DNA of 64,000 nt from Modicisalibacter sp049808615. Its GTDB lineage: Bacteria > Pseudomonadota > Gammaproteobacteria > Pseudomonadales > Halomonadaceae. How positions within the stretch are numbered: position 1 is the stretch's first letter; each line of letters begins with the position of its first letter. Below the pieces are notes generated by a model that was not told where the DNA came from, did no database searches, and saw only the letters and a program-made list of their open reading frames with translations. Both the position numbers and the translations under genes were made by a program. The stretch spans positions 14,528 to 78,527 of the forward strand of contig NZ_JBNCAN010000023.1 in the NCBI RefSeq assembly GCF_049808615.1, written 5' to 3'. Shown piece after piece: positions 34,508-44,044 of this stretch.

Positions 34508-35356
34508 ATGACGTCTCAACCTCCTGTTTCACCTGGCCGCATCGTGGCCATCGGCGGTGCCGAAGACAAGACCTCCGATCTCGAGATTCTGAAAAGGGTT
34601 TTCGAGCTGGCGCCCGTGGCCAATGCCGAAGTCGCCGTCATCGCCTCGGCGAGTGGCATCCCCGACCAGATACTTCCCGCCTATCAAGCAGCCTTTGAAC
34701 GTCTGGGTGCGAGCCGCGTCCATGCACTGGATATACAGGATCGAAAGCAGGCAGCCGACCCAGGCAATGTCCAGTTAATCCACCAGAGTGGCGTCATCTT
34801 CTTCACCGGCGGCGACCAGTTGCGCCTGACTAACGTGATCGGCGGTTCGGCGGTGCTGAACGCCATCCGCGAACGCTTGATGGCCGGTGCCGTGGTGGCG
34901 GGCACCAGCGCAGGGGCGGCGGCTTTGCCGAGCACCATGATCTATAATGGTGCTTCTGCTGATGCGTTGCGCAAGGGCAGTGTCAACATGACTTCCGGCC
35001 TCGGCTTCATCGACTATCTCATCATCGACAGCCACTTTCTTGAACGCGGTCGCTTCTCGCGTCTAATGCAGGTCGGCGCCACCAACCCAGAGTATTTAGG
35101 AGTAGGATTGGGCGAGGATGCCGGCGTGATCGTGCATCCGAACCGGGTCCTCGAAGCCATTGGCCCCAAGCACGTCATCATTATCGACAGCCGGAATCTG
35201 GCACGCTCCAACATCGCTGATCTGTCGATGGGGGAGCCAGTGGCCGTCGAGAACATGATTCTCCATGCCATGGTCAGCGGTCACGGCTTCGATATCGAGG
35301 CGCGTCGCTATCTCGTCGCCGACGAACTCAAAGCTCTACTGGCGGATAATCAATGA
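34508..35356 (+). CDS. cphB: Cyanophycinase
   Basis: 282 residues, normal length. Peptidase S51 fold with the nucleophile in GTSAGAAALP (Ser about 133), preceded by FFTGGDQLRL and followed by ERGRFSRLM. It cleaves cyanophycin to beta-Asp-Arg dipeptides in the cytoplasm. The start has GAAGAGG upstream, and its stop overlaps the cphA start by 4 bp (ATGA). Confidence 0.95.
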   Translation: MTSQPPVSPGRIVAIGGAEDKTSDLEILKRVFELAPVANAEVAVIASASGIPDQILPAYQAAFERLGASRVHALDIQDRKQAADPGNVQLIHQSGVIFFTGGDQLRLTNVIGGSAVLNAIRERLMAGAVVAGTSAGAAALPSTMIYNGASADALRKGSVNMTSGLGFIDYLIIDSHFLERGRFSRLMQVGATNPEYLGVGLGEDAGVIVHPNRVLEAIGPKHVIIIDSRNLARSNIADLSMGEPVAVENMILHAMVSGHGFDIEARRYLVADELKALLADNQ

Positions 35357-37977
35357 ACATCCTGGAACATAGGGCACTGAGAGGACCGAACTACTATAGC
35401 CGCTATAGAGCCATCTACATGCGTCTGGACATTGGAGAACTCGAGGAACGACCGAGCGACACCATTCCCGACATCGTCGAGCGCATCAGTGAGCTATTGC
35501 CGACACTGCAGGAGCATCGCTGCTCGGTCGGCCGGCCCGGGGGCTTCCTGGAGCGTGTGGCACGTGGCACCTGGGCGGGGCATATCGTCGAGCACGTGGC
35601 GATCGAGCTGCAGAACCTGATTGGCTTTTCTGTGGGATACGGCAAGACGGTGGATTCCTACGAAAGCGGCATCTATAACGTCGTCTACCGCTACAGGGAC
35701 GAGGCATGCGGGCTGGCGGCCGGTGTCGAGGCGGTGGCGTTCGTAGAACGATTATTCAACGGTGACGATATCGACATGCCGGCGATCATCGATCGACTGA
35801 AGGCGGTGCGCGATGCCCACATGCTGGGACCGTCCACCGCCGCGATCGTGAGTGCCGCAGAAAGGCGCAGCATCCCCTGGACCCGTTTGAACGAGAACAG
35901 CAGCTATATTCAACTGGGTCACGGCCATCGGCAGCAGCGTATCCAGGCAACGGTGACCGGCCGCACAGATCTGATCAGCCATAGCATCGCCGGCGACAAG
36001 GACTGGACCAAGCAGGTGCTCGGCGATGCGGGCGTTCCGGTACCTCATGGATTTGTATGCAGTTCATTCGACGAGGCCCTCGAGAGCGTGGGACTCATCG
36101 GCTATCCCGTGGCGGTGAAACCGCTGGAAGGCAATCACGGCCGCGGCGTGAGTACGGATATTCAGAACGACGCCGAATTGCGGGAGGCCTTTACCATTGC
36201 ATCCCGGCATAACCCGGAGGTGATCGTCGAGCAATTCATCAAGGGCGAGGACCATCGCCTCCTGGTGATCGACGGCAAGCTGGTGGCCGCGGCGCGGCGG
36301 CGCCCGGCGCATGTGATCGGTGATGGCAGCACCAGGCTGCAGGCGTTGGTGGATCAAGAAAACCAGGACCCGCGTCGCGGTATCGGGCACGAAAATCTGC
36401 TCACCCAGATCGAGCTGGATGAGCAGTCCCTGCGGCTGATCGGCCAGCAAAACCTGACCCTGCAAAGCGTCATCCCCAAGGACGAAATCGTCTACCTGAA
36501 GCCCACCGCGAACCTCAGCACCGGGGGCACCGCCACAGACGTAACCGACGATGTCCATCCAGAGGTACGCTATATCGCGGAGCGCATCTCACGCTTGATC
36601 GGTCTCGATATCATCGGCATCGATCTCCTGGCCGAAACCCTGACCCGGCCGTTGGAGGAGCAGTCCGCCGCGGTGGTCGAGGTCAATGCCGGCCCGGGGT
36701 TTCGCATGCATCTGTCACCGACCCACGGCAAGGAGCGCGACGTTGGTCAACCGGTGATCGACATGCTGTTCCCGGTCAGCGACGACACCGGACGCATCCC
36801 CATCGTCGCGGTCACCGGCACCAACGGCAAGACGACCACGGTACGCCTGCTCTCGCATCTGCTGCGCCAGGCAGGGCGTAACGTCGGCATGGCCTGTACC
36901 GGTGTGATCGAGATCGACAACCATGTCATCCTGCGCGGCGACTACAGCGGGCCGCAAGCGGCGGCGATCGTCCTGCGTGAGCCCACGGTCGAGTACGCCG
37001 TCCTCGAGGTGGCGCGAGGCGGCATCATACGACGCGGACTCGGTTTCGACGAATGCGATGTTGGCGTGCTGCTCAACATCGCCAGCGATCACCTGGGTGA
37101 GCACGATATATATACCCTTGACGAACTGGCCCGCTGCAAGACCGTGGTGATCGACGCCGTGCGCCCGGGGGGTACAGCAGTGCTCAATGCCGACGATCCC
37201 CGGGTGCTCGACAGCCGCGAATGGGCTCGCGGTGATATCGTCTTCTTCACTCTCGACCCCGACTCGCCTGCCGTTCGTGAGCATGTTGCGGCGCATGGCG
37301 TCGTCTTCACCGTCCATCACGAGCGACTCGTGATGCGCCAGGGCCAGGTCGAGGCGGAGGTGATTCCAATCGTGGATGTGCCGATCACCTTCGAAGGCCA
37401 CGCTCACTTCAACGTCGCCAATGCACTGGCCGCCAGCGCCGCCGCCTATGCGCTGGGGCTCTCCATCGGCGACATCCAGATGGGCTTGCAGACGTTCCAC
37501 CCGACGCCAGGACAGAACCCTGGACGTACCAATCTCATCGAAGTGGACGGCATGCAGGTGCTGATCGATTACGGGCACAACGTGCCGGCCCTCGAGGCGC
37601 TCGGCGAACTCGTGAGTCGCATTCCGGCGAAGCGCCGCATCGGCGTGGCCAGCGCCCCGGGCAATCGTCGCGACGAGGATCTCTTCGACCTGGGGGCGCA
37701 GCTCGCCAAGATGCATGACAGGGTGTTCATCTACGAGACCGACCCGCGTGGGCGTGCCATTGGAGAAGCCGCTGCGCTGCTGCGCGATGGCGCCGAGTCG
37801 GTGCCAGGGGGCTGCCGGGTCGAGGTCGTCCTGCAGGAGGATCGGGCCGTTGAGAGGGCGCTGGAAGAGGCAGACGAGGGCGACCTGTTGGTGTTGCTGA
37901 TCGACGATATCGACGGCGCCATCGAACGCCTCAAGGGACGTCGCTTCTCGACGCCCCAGGCGAGCAGCGGTAATTGA
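35353..37977 (+). CDS. cphA: Cyanophycin synthetase
   Basis: 874 residues, standard CphA1 length. N-terminal domain about 1-160 (GPNYYSRYRAIYMRLDIGEL), ATP-grasp domain about 220-480 with the glycine-rich YPVAVKPLEGNHGRGVS, then a MurE-like ligase domain with P-loop VAVTGTNGKTTT (about 489). The two ATP sites alternately add Asp to the backbone and Arg to its side chain, building multi-L-arginyl-poly-L-aspartate as a nitrogen store. Translationally coupled to cphB. Confidence 0.96.
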   Translation: MNILEHRALRGPNYYSRYRAIYMRLDIGELEERPSDTIPDIVERISELLPTLQEHRCSVGRPGGFLERVARGTWAGHIVEHVAIELQNLIGFSVGYGKTVDSYESGIYNVVYRYRDEACGLAAGVEAVAFVERLFNGDDIDMPAIIDRLKAVRDAHMLGPSTAAIVSAAERRSIPWTRLNENSSYIQLGHGHRQQRIQATVTGRTDLISHSIAGDKDWTKQVLGDAGVPVPHGFVCSSFDEALESVGLIGYPVAVKPLEGNHGRGVSTDIQNDAELREAFTIASRHNPEVIVEQFIKGEDHRLLVIDGKLVAAARRRPAHVIGDGSTRLQALVDQENQDPRRGIGHENLLTQIELDEQSLRLIGQQNLTLQSVIPKDEIVYLKPTANLSTGGTATDVTDDVHPEVRYIAERISRLIGLDIIGIDLLAETLTRPLEEQSAAVVEVNAGPGFRMHLSPTHGKERDVGQPVIDMLFPVSDDTGRIPIVAVTGTNGKTTTVRLLSHLLRQAGRNVGMACTGVIEIDNHVILRGDYSGPQAAAIVLREPTVEYAVLEVARGGIIRRGLGFDECDVGVLLNIASDHLGEHDIYTLDELARCKTVVIDAVRPGGTAVLNADDPRVLDSREWARGDIVFFTLDPDSPAVREHVAAHGVVFTVHHERLVMRQGQVEAEVIPIVDVPITFEGHAHFNVANALAASAAAYALGLSIGDIQMGLQTFHPTPGQNPGRTNLIEVDGMQVLIDYGHNVPALEALGELVSRIPAKRRIGVASAPGNRRDEDLFDLGAQLAKMHDRVFIYETDPRGRAIGEAAALLRDGAESVPGGCRVEVVLQEDRAVERALEEADEGDLLVLLIDDIDGAIERLKGRRFSTPQASSGN

Positions 37978-38023
37978 ATACCCAGGCATTCTATCCACCC
38001 GCCGCCACAGGTGACCCTTCGCG

Positions 38024-39187
38024 ATGACCCGACATGCACACGACGCCCCGCTGATGACCCTGCTGCGGGTCGGTCGCATCCTTGCGCCGGAGCCGCGCGA
38101 AGAAACCGACATCCTGATCGCGAATGGCCGAGTCGCTGCACTCGGGCGCGATCTTGCTATCCCGGAGGGGTGGCCGGTGGCGCTGATAGAAGCTCCTGAG
38201 CTTACCGCCGTGCCGGCCTTCATCGACCAGCATGTGCATGTGACCGGCGGCGGCGGCGAGGGGGGCTGTGGCACCCGTTGCCCCGAGATCACCGCTCATG
38301 AGATCGCGAGCATGGGTATTGCAACGGTCGTGGGGGTGCTCGGCACCGACGGCATCAGCCGTTCGCCGGCGGATCTCTTGGCCAAGGTTCGCGGGTTATG
38401 CGCAGAAGGCGTCTCGGCCTATATGTACACCGGGTCCTATCGCGTGCCGCCGCCGACTCTCACTGGAGATCTGCAGCGCGACCTGGCCTGGATTCCCGAG
38501 ATCATCGGCCTAGGCGAACTGGCGATTTCGGATCATCGCTCGAGTCAACCGCGCCAGGACGAGATCGCGCGGCTGGTCAGCGACACGCGGGTGGGTGCCA
38601 TGCTGGCGGGCAAGCGTGGCATCTGCCATTTCCACGTCGGCGATGGCAAGCGTGGGCTGGAGCCGCTGCGCCGCTTGCTGGCGGAGACCGAGATTCCCGC
38701 CGATCAGGTGATTCCTACCCATGTGAATCGTCACCGCGCCTTGCTCGAAGAAGCTGTCGACTATGCGCTGACCTTCCACGCCTGCGTGGATGTGACCGCC
38801 TTCGAGGACGCCGGCGAGGACGGTCTTTCGGCCTTCGACGCGGTCTCATTGTTGCTCGATCGTGGTGTTCCGAGAGGGCAAATCACCCTGAGTTCCGATT
38901 GCAACGGCAGCCTGCCGGAGTTCGACGCCAAGGGCGAATATCTGGGCATGAAGGTCGCGCGCAATACCGCCCTGATCACGGACTGGCAGCGACTTGTGCG
39001 TGAGCAGGTGCTGCCGCTCGAGGAGGCCTTGGGCCTGATCTCCGGCAACGTGGCCCGGGTACTCGGGTTGCACGACCGCAAGGGGCATCTGGCCGTTGGT
39101 TTCGATGCGGACGTGACGCTGATTAACGATGCGCTGCAGCCGCAATGTACCTTTGTGGGTGGTCGTTGTCTCTACGACGGGCGCTAG
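38024..39187 (+). CDS. iadA: Isoaspartyl (beta-aspartyl) dipeptidase
   Basis: 387 residues. Amidohydrolase superfamily metal motif HVHVTGGGGEGG (about 70), central VIPTHVNRHRAL, and SSDCNGSLPEFD near 290 with the catalytic Asp. It hydrolyses beta-Asp-Arg released by cyanophycinase to Asp and Arg, completing the degradation route. It is about 46 bp downstream of cphA. Its TAG stop lies at the first base of the second MITE-like copy. Confidence 0.93.
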   Translation: MTRHAHDAPLMTLLRVGRILAPEPREETDILIANGRVAALGRDLAIPEGWPVALIEAPELTAVPAFIDQHVHVTGGGGEGGCGTRCPEITAHEIASMGIATVVGVLGTDGISRSPADLLAKVRGLCAEGVSAYMYTGSYRVPPPTLTGDLQRDLAWIPEIIGLGELAISDHRSSQPRQDEIARLVSDTRVGAMLAGKRGICHFHVGDGKRGLEPLRRLLAETEIPADQVIPTHVNRHRALLEEAVDYALTFHACVDVTAFEDAGEDGLSAFDAVSLLLDRGVPRGQITLSSDCNGSLPEFDAKGEYLGMKVARNTALITDWQRLVREQVLPLEEALGLISGNVARVLGLHDRKGHLAVGFDADVTLINDALQPQCTFVGGRCLYDGR

Positions 39188-39345
39188 GGAATCACTGCAT
39201 AAATGCCTGCGCAAGCGAATTGCTGCGTTGCGCGGTGCTGGTGCGCCAGCCCGGTTGAAGATCGCCTAACCCCATGTTATGTCTCGTCTTCTGTGCTCCG
39301 TGCGCCTTGCACTTCATCTCGCTCGGCGATTTATTCAGCAATTCT
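39187..39345 (+). repeat. MITE-like repeat, copy 2 (right of cyanophycin cassette)
   Basis: Same family and orientation as the copy at 34268 (left end GGGAATCACTGCATAAATG, right end ATTTATTCAGCAATTCT). The internal block CGCCTAACCCCATGTTATG is shared. It touches iadA on the left, and on the right supplies the last four codons and stop of the convergent GT39 gene. Confidence 0.7.
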
Positions 39346-41064
39346 GTAGTCTTCACTTAGTGTCGTGGGCGCCACGTACAGCGGTGCCGCCTCCTCGTTG
39401 CCGCTGCAACGCGTGACAGCGCTCCCCGGGATCAGCCACCAGTCGTCGCTGTTCTGATGACCCATGTCCTGGGCCTGGCTCAGGTCGATACAGGGATAGC
39501 CGCTGGTCCGCCGATGCTCGGTGAGCATCCAGCGCCGATTCGGGGCTTCCTGCAACCAGGCGAAGGCGCGGCCGAACTGCGCATCGAGCGGTGTCCTGTC
39601 GCCGAAGTGAACGCTGGGCTGGCGGGATTGCAGCAAAAACTCCTCGTCGAAACTCGGCAACGCCAGCCAGGCATCATCACCGGTGATCGTGACGATCTCC
39701 TGCATCATGCGACGCGGTGAGCGCGTCTCGTTCTGCAGCGCATAGCCCCAGGTCGACCAGGTCACCCAGAACACCACCAGCCATAGCGGCAGAGCCAGCA
39801 TGCCGCGTCGTGGTCGCAGCCAGGCCAGCAACCCCGCGGCCGTGGCACCAAGCAGGACCCACCAGGCCCAGGGCACGATGTCGTGACGCTCGGCGAGCGT
39901 GGTCAGCGCCGGCAGCCCCAGGGCGCCGAGCAGGCCGGCAGCCAGCAGGACCCCGCCCAGCAGGACCAGTACGCCGGTGCCGAGCCAATGGAGGCCTCGT
40001 TTGCCCAGCAGGCCCGGCAGGAGGGGGGCCAGCGCAAGCACCAGCAGCGGAATTGTCGGCAAGACGTAGACGCCGCGCTTGCCCGGCGACAAGGAGAAGA
40101 ACACCAGGATCAGGATCACCCCGCTCAGCGGCAGCAGCAGGCGTGCATCGTGACGCCGGGCCCGGCGCCACCAGGCGGGTATCGCCCAGGGTAGCGCCAG
40201 CACCAAAGGCATCCAGGCCCAGGGCAGCACCTCGACCAGGTAATAATACCAGGGCTTTAGATGGTGCCAGGAATCGGCATAGCGCTCGCCGGTCTGCTTG
40301 AAAAGGATGTTGTCGCGATAGGCCGCAAGATTCGGGTCGTCACCGAAGGTGGCAACCAGGATCATCGGCAGCGCCCACAGGGCGACGACGGCGATCATAA
40401 GCGTCAAGCCCGAGCCCAGATCCTTCCAGGTGATTTTCGTGGCCTGACCGCGCCAGGCCAGCCATAGCCAGGCCGGTAATAGCAGCAAGGGCAGAAAGCC
40501 GACGCCCTTGGTGATGATGCCGAGCCCCATCGCCGCGAAGCCGATGAACCACCAGGTTCGCGCCGGCCCGAGTAGAGCGTGGCGTAGTAACCCATAGGCG
40601 CCCAGGGTGGTGAAGAAAGTCAGCAGCATGTCGATCTGGGCGGCCTTGGCCTGCAGCACGAACTGCAGGGTGGCGAGTAGCGCCAGGCCTGCGAACAGGG
40701 CAATCCGCTGACCATGCAGGCGGCGTGTCAGGTCCATCACCAGCGCTAGAGTACCCAGGGCGGCGAACAACGAGGGAAGCAGGAAACCCAGTCGCACCGA
40801 GCCGGTGATGGCGATGGAAAGCGCCGATGCCCACATGAACAGCGGTGGCTTGTCGGGATAGGGTTCGCCGCCGCGATGGGGAAACCAGAATTGGCCGGTC
40901 TTGAGCATTTCGAGCGCATTCAGGGCGAAGCGCGGCTCGTCGGCGGGCCAGGGGTCGCGCAGGCCTATTCCCAAGCCCAGCAGCACCAGGGCAAAGATCA
41001 TGACGAGAAGCCATGACCAGCGATAGTCGTGGCTCAAGTGACGCAGATAAGCAGGGCGATGCAT
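39331..41064 (-). CDS. ArnT/RgtA-like GT39 membrane glycosyltransferase
   Basis: 577 residues, about 12 TM helices. Catalytic loop WPADEPRFALNALEM at about 40 and GGEPYPDKPPLFMW at about 65 match the GT39/ArnT family. The periplasmic C-terminal domain covers about 440-577. The final RIAE and stop are encoded by the end of the adjacent repeat element, so the native C-terminus may have been replaced. It belongs to a minus-strand operon with LABD, GT2 and epimerase genes. Confidence 0.85.
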   Translation of the reverse strand: MHRPAYLRHLSHDYRWSWLLVMIFALVLLGLGIGLRDPWPADEPRFALNALEMLKTGQFWFPHRGGEPYPDKPPLFMWASALSIAITGSVRLGFLLPSLFAALGTLALVMDLTRRLHGQRIALFAGLALLATLQFVLQAKAAQIDMLLTFFTTLGAYGLLRHALLGPARTWWFIGFAAMGLGIITKGVGFLPLLLLPAWLWLAWRGQATKITWKDLGSGLTLMIAVVALWALPMILVATFGDDPNLAAYRDNILFKQTGERYADSWHHLKPWYYYLVEVLPWAWMPLVLALPWAIPAWWRRARRHDARLLLPLSGVILILVFFSLSPGKRGVYVLPTIPLLVLALAPLLPGLLGKRGLHWLGTGVLVLLGGVLLAAGLLGALGLPALTTLAERHDIVPWAWWVLLGATAAGLLAWLRPRRGMLALPLWLVVFWVTWSTWGYALQNETRSPRRMMQEIVTITGDDAWLALPSFDEEFLLQSRQPSVHFGDRTPLDAQFGRAFAWLQEAPNRRWMLTEHRRTSGYPCIDLSQAQDMGHQNSDDWWLIPGSAVTRCSGNEEAAPLYVAPTTLSEDYRIAE

Positions 41065-41081
41065 GGTGATGCGAATCCTGG

Positions 41082-41375
41082 TCAGGAGGATGTGTCCGAG
41101 GTTTCGGCGCGCTGGCGTGTTTCGCGACGAATCAGCATCAGGTTGCGGACATAGATGAACAGCCCGGCGCCCTGGCCGGCGATGAATACCGGGTCGCGGC
41201 GATAGAGGGCATAGGCCAGAAGGGTGGCGCCACCCCCCAGGCTTAAAAACCAGAATGCCGTGGGCACGATGCTGCGCTTGGCGCGTTCACTGGCCAGCCA
41301 CTGCACGAGAAAGCGTGCCGAGAAGAGGGCCTGCCCCAGAAAGCCGATGCCCAGCCAGAGCCATTCAGTGGTCAT
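41082..41375 (-). CDS. LABD (lipid A disaccharide synthase N-terminal-like) membrane protein
   Basis: 97 residues from the ATG at 41375 (AAGGAG seven bases upstream); longer in-frame starts lie inside the GT2 gene. Three TM helices with the family motif FLGQALFSARFLVQWLASER and SIVPTAFWFLSLGGG. These PQ-loop-like proteins accompany ArnC/ArnT-type genes and may move polyprenyl-linked sugars. It overlaps GT2 by 4 bp. Confidence 0.88.
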   Translation of the reverse strand: MTTEWLWLGIGFLGQALFSARFLVQWLASERAKRSIVPTAFWFLSLGGGATLLAYALYRRDPVFIAGQGAGLFIYVRNLMLIRRETRQRAETSDTSS

Positions 41376-42142
41376 GGGTGCTCCTTGGTGTGCAGGCCGG
41401 ATGTATCGTGCTCCAAGGCCTTGGATGCTTCGCTTTCGAGGGGCGCGGGAAGCCGGCTGCGCCGACGCAGCCACATGACGCCGATGATATCCACCAGTCC
41501 TACCCAGAGGCGGTTGTTCAAGCCATAGTGGGATTTCCCCGCGCCCCGGGGGCGGTGATTGACCGGTACAGAGACGCACCGGCCGCCCTGGGCCAGAATC
41601 AGCGCGGGGATGAAGCGGTGCATATGATCGAAATAGGGCAAGGCCAGGAAGGCGTCGCGGCGGATGACCTTGAGGCCGCAGCCGGTGTCCGGGGTGTCGT
41701 CCTTGAGCAGTGTCGAACGCACGCGGTTGGCGACCCGGGAGGAGAATTTCGTGAACCAGGTATCGCGCCGCAAGACGCGGTGCCCGTTGACCAGGGTGAT
41801 GCCTTCCTGACGCGCCTTGTCGTAAAGGCGCGGGAGGTCGGCGGGATCATTCTGGCCATCCCCGTCCAGGGTCGCCAGCCAAGTGCCGCGAGCGGCCCAG
41901 GCGGCCTGCCATAGCGAGGTGCTCTGTCCGGCGCTGCGCATGTGGCGCAGAGGTCGCAGGCGTACATCGCTTGCAGCGCGTTGGCTGAGTAGCGTCCATG
42001 TAGTGTCCGTCGAGCCATCGTCGACGACCAGGATTTCGTATGCCTCGTCGGAGAGAGCGGCATCAATTTCATCCAGCAGCTGAGTCAGATTGCCCGCTTC
42101 GTCCTTGGCCGGAATGAGGATGGAGAGTGATGGCTGCGGCAT
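41372..42142 (-). CDS. ArnC/DPM1/RgtE-like family 2 glycosyltransferase
   Basis: 256 residues from the ATG at 42142 (alternatives at 42157 and 42172; none has a strong ribosome site). GT-A core with SILIPAKDEAGNL at the start, DDGSTDTT, and GDGQNDPADLPRLYD as the metal-binding DxD-like region; a C-terminal extension without the two TM helices of full ArnC. It likely loads a sugar from a UDP donor onto undecaprenyl phosphate for the neighbouring GT39. Confidence 0.85.
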   Translation of the reverse strand: MPQPSLSILIPAKDEAGNLTQLLDEIDAALSDEAYEILVVDDGSTDTTWTLLSQRAASDVRLRPLRHMRSAGQSTSLWQAAWAARGTWLATLDGDGQNDPADLPRLYDKARQEGITLVNGHRVLRRDTWFTKFSSRVANRVRSTLLKDDTPDTGCGLKVIRRDAFLALPYFDHMHRFIPALILAQGGRCVSVPVNHRPRGAGKSHYGLNNRLWVGLVDIIGVMWLRRRSRLPAPLESEASKALEHDTSGLHTKEHP

Positions 42143-42179
42143 GGGCAGAAGTTCCATGAAGTAATGTCGCAATGTGTGT

Positions 42180-43208
42180 TTAACCTAGTCTCGAACAAGG
42201 CGGCTTGGCGTTGACCGGCTGGACGACGCCATTGTAATAGTGACGATACCAGTCGACGAAGCGTCGCACTCCCTCGGCCACGTCGGTGCGTGGTCGAAAG
42301 CCCGTGGCGGTGAACAGGGGTTCGGCATCCGCCCAGGTGTGCTGCATGTCCCCGGGCTGCATCGGCAAGTAGTCACAGCGGGCCTCGATCCCGGTCGCCT
42401 CTTCGAGGGTGCGTACCAGCGTCATCAGACTGATGGGGCCGCCATGACCGATATTGTAGAGCCGATAAGGAGGCGCGTCGTCCTGTGCTCCATGTCGCGG
42501 CACGATGTCCATGATGCGCGCGATACTTTCCGTGATATCGTCGATATAGGTGAAGTCCCGAGACATGTCGCCCTGGTTATAGAGCTCGATGGGCCTGCCT
42601 TCTAGAATGTTACGGGTGAACTTGAACAGGGCCATGTCCGGGCGACCCCAGGGGCCATAGACGGTGAAGAAGCGCAGCCCCGTGGTCGGCAAGTCATAAA
42701 GATGGGCGTAGGAATGGGCCATCAGCTCGTTGGACTTCTTGGTAGCGGCATAGAGGCTGACGGGCTGATCGACATTGTCCTCGACGGAAAAAGGCACCTT
42801 GGCATTGCGGCCATAGACTGAACTGGAGGATGCGTAGACCAGATGCCCGACCTTCTGTCGACGGCACCCTTCCAGCACGTTCAAATGGCCGATCAGATTG
42901 GATTGGCCATAGACCTCGGGGTGATCCAGTGAGTATCTCACCCCTGCCTGAGCCGCCAGGTGAACCACGCAGTCGAAGTGCGTGCCGGCGAATAGGCGCT
43001 GCATGCCCTCGGCATCGGTGAGATCCAGGCGCTGGAAACGCACGTTGGCGAAGCCCGACAGGTCGTTCAATCGCGCCTGCTTGATGGCGGCATCGTAGTA
43101 CTCGTTGAGGTTGTCGATACCCAGGATCTCATGACTCGCATCTTCGGCAAGCCGGCGCGCCAAGGCATGACCGATGAACCCGGCCATGCCGGTGATAAGA
43201 ACCTTCAT
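42180..43208 (-). CDS. NAD-dependent UDP-glucuronate 4-epimerase-like enzyme
   Basis: 342 residues. Rossmann motif TGMAGFIGHALARRL at the start, VVHLAAQAGVRYSL, catalytic SSS...YAATKKSNELMA (Tyr about 146, Lys about 150) and FFTVYGPWGRPDMALFKF typical of UDP-GlcA 4-epimerases. It would make UDP-galacturonate in the cytoplasm. First gene of the minus-strand envelope operon; its start is 45 bp from a PmrA-type box. Confidence 0.87.
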   Translation of the reverse strand: MKVLITGMAGFIGHALARRLAEDASHEILGIDNLNEYYDAAIKQARLNDLSGFANVRFQRLDLTDAEGMQRLFAGTHFDCVVHLAAQAGVRYSLDHPEVYGQSNLIGHLNVLEGCRRQKVGHLVYASSSSVYGRNAKVPFSVEDNVDQPVSLYAATKKSNELMAHSYAHLYDLPTTGLRFFTVYGPWGRPDMALFKFTRNILEGRPIELYNQGDMSRDFTYIDDITESIARIMDIVPRHGAQDDAPPYRLYNIGHGGPISLMTLVRTLEEATGIEARCDYLPMQPGDMQHTWADAEPLFTATGFRPRTDVAEGVRRFVDWYRHYYNGVVQPVNAKPPCSRLG

Positions 43209-43252
43209 GCGTTACTCCCGCGAATAGGCTCGTATAGCCTGCACCGGTAGCC

Positions 43253-43286
43253 TTAAGGGATTCTTAAGGATCCTGTCGCTACACTC
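43253..43286. promoter_or_regulatory. Perfect PmrA-type box between divergent operons
   Basis: CTTAAG-GGATT-CTTAAG, followed by ten bases and CTACAC (or TACACT one base on) as -10, facing the response-regulator gene. Because CTTAAG is palindromic the box also reads toward the epimerase operon. This is the classic PmrA half-site and spacing. Confidence 0.75.
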
Positions 43287-43381
43287 TGCACACCAACGTT
43301 GCTATTGATATTGGGTATGTCCTTCAGGAAAAGCATGGAGCCTGGGGGCGAGGATGCCCAATGAGTCGATGAGGGTGGGGC

Positions 43382-44044
43382 GTGCGCATACTATTGGTGG
43401 AAGACGATCCGCTGTTGGGCGATGGCATCAAGATTGCCTTGGAGCGTGAAAACTATGTGGTCGACTGGTTCACTCGTGGGCGTGAGGCAGTCGCTGCCAT
43501 CGACAACGAAGAGTTCTCGGTGATGATCCTTGACCTGGGGCTACCCGACATGGACGGCATGCAGGTGCTGAACCGGGTCAGAGGGCATTCGCCTTTGCCG
43601 ATACTGATCCTGACGGCCCGGGATGCGGTGGAAGAACGTATCCTGGGGCTGGATGCCGGAGCCGACGATTATGTGCTCAAGCCCTTCGATCTGCAGGAAT
43701 TACTGGCCCGCCTGCGGGTGGTGACGCGCCGGGCCGGGGGGCGAGCCTCGCAGGTGTTGACCCTGGGCGAGCTGTGCATCGACGAGGCCCGTCATTGGGT
43801 GAGTTGGCAGGGCCGCGAGATCAAGTTGAGTCGGCGGGAGTATGCACTACTGCTTGAGTTGGCTCGGCATCCGGATAGGGTGCTCTCACGGCCACGCCTG
43901 GAAAGCCTGCTCTACGGTTGGGGCGAGGAGGTGGAATCCAATGCGGTGGAAGTGCATGTGCATCACCTGCGCAAGAAACTCGACAAGGCATTGATCGTCA
44001 CCGTGCGGGGCATCGGCTACCGACTGGACAGTCAAGCCGCATGA
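43382..44044 (+). CDS. pmrA: OmpR/PmrA-family response regulator
   Basis: 220 residues starting with GTG at 43382 (GAGGGTGGGG upstream). Receiver domain 1-115 with phospho-acceptor Asp51 in LDLGLPDMDG and Lys in YVLKPFD; C-terminal winged HTH (ARHPDRVLSRPRLESLLYG). It resembles PmrA/QseB. A PmrA box in its own promoter supports the name and predicts autoregulation. It overlaps the kinase gene by 4 bp. Confidence 0.85.
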   Translation: MRILLVEDDPLLGDGIKIALERENYVVDWFTRGREAVAAIDNEEFSVMILDLGLPDMDGMQVLNRVRGHSPLPILILTARDAVEERILGLDAGADDYVLKPFDLQELLARLRVVTRRAGGRASQVLTLGELCIDEARHWVSWQGREIKLSRREYALLLELARHPDRVLSRPRLESLLYGWGEEVESNAVEVHVHHLRKKLDKALIVTVRGIGYRLDSQAA

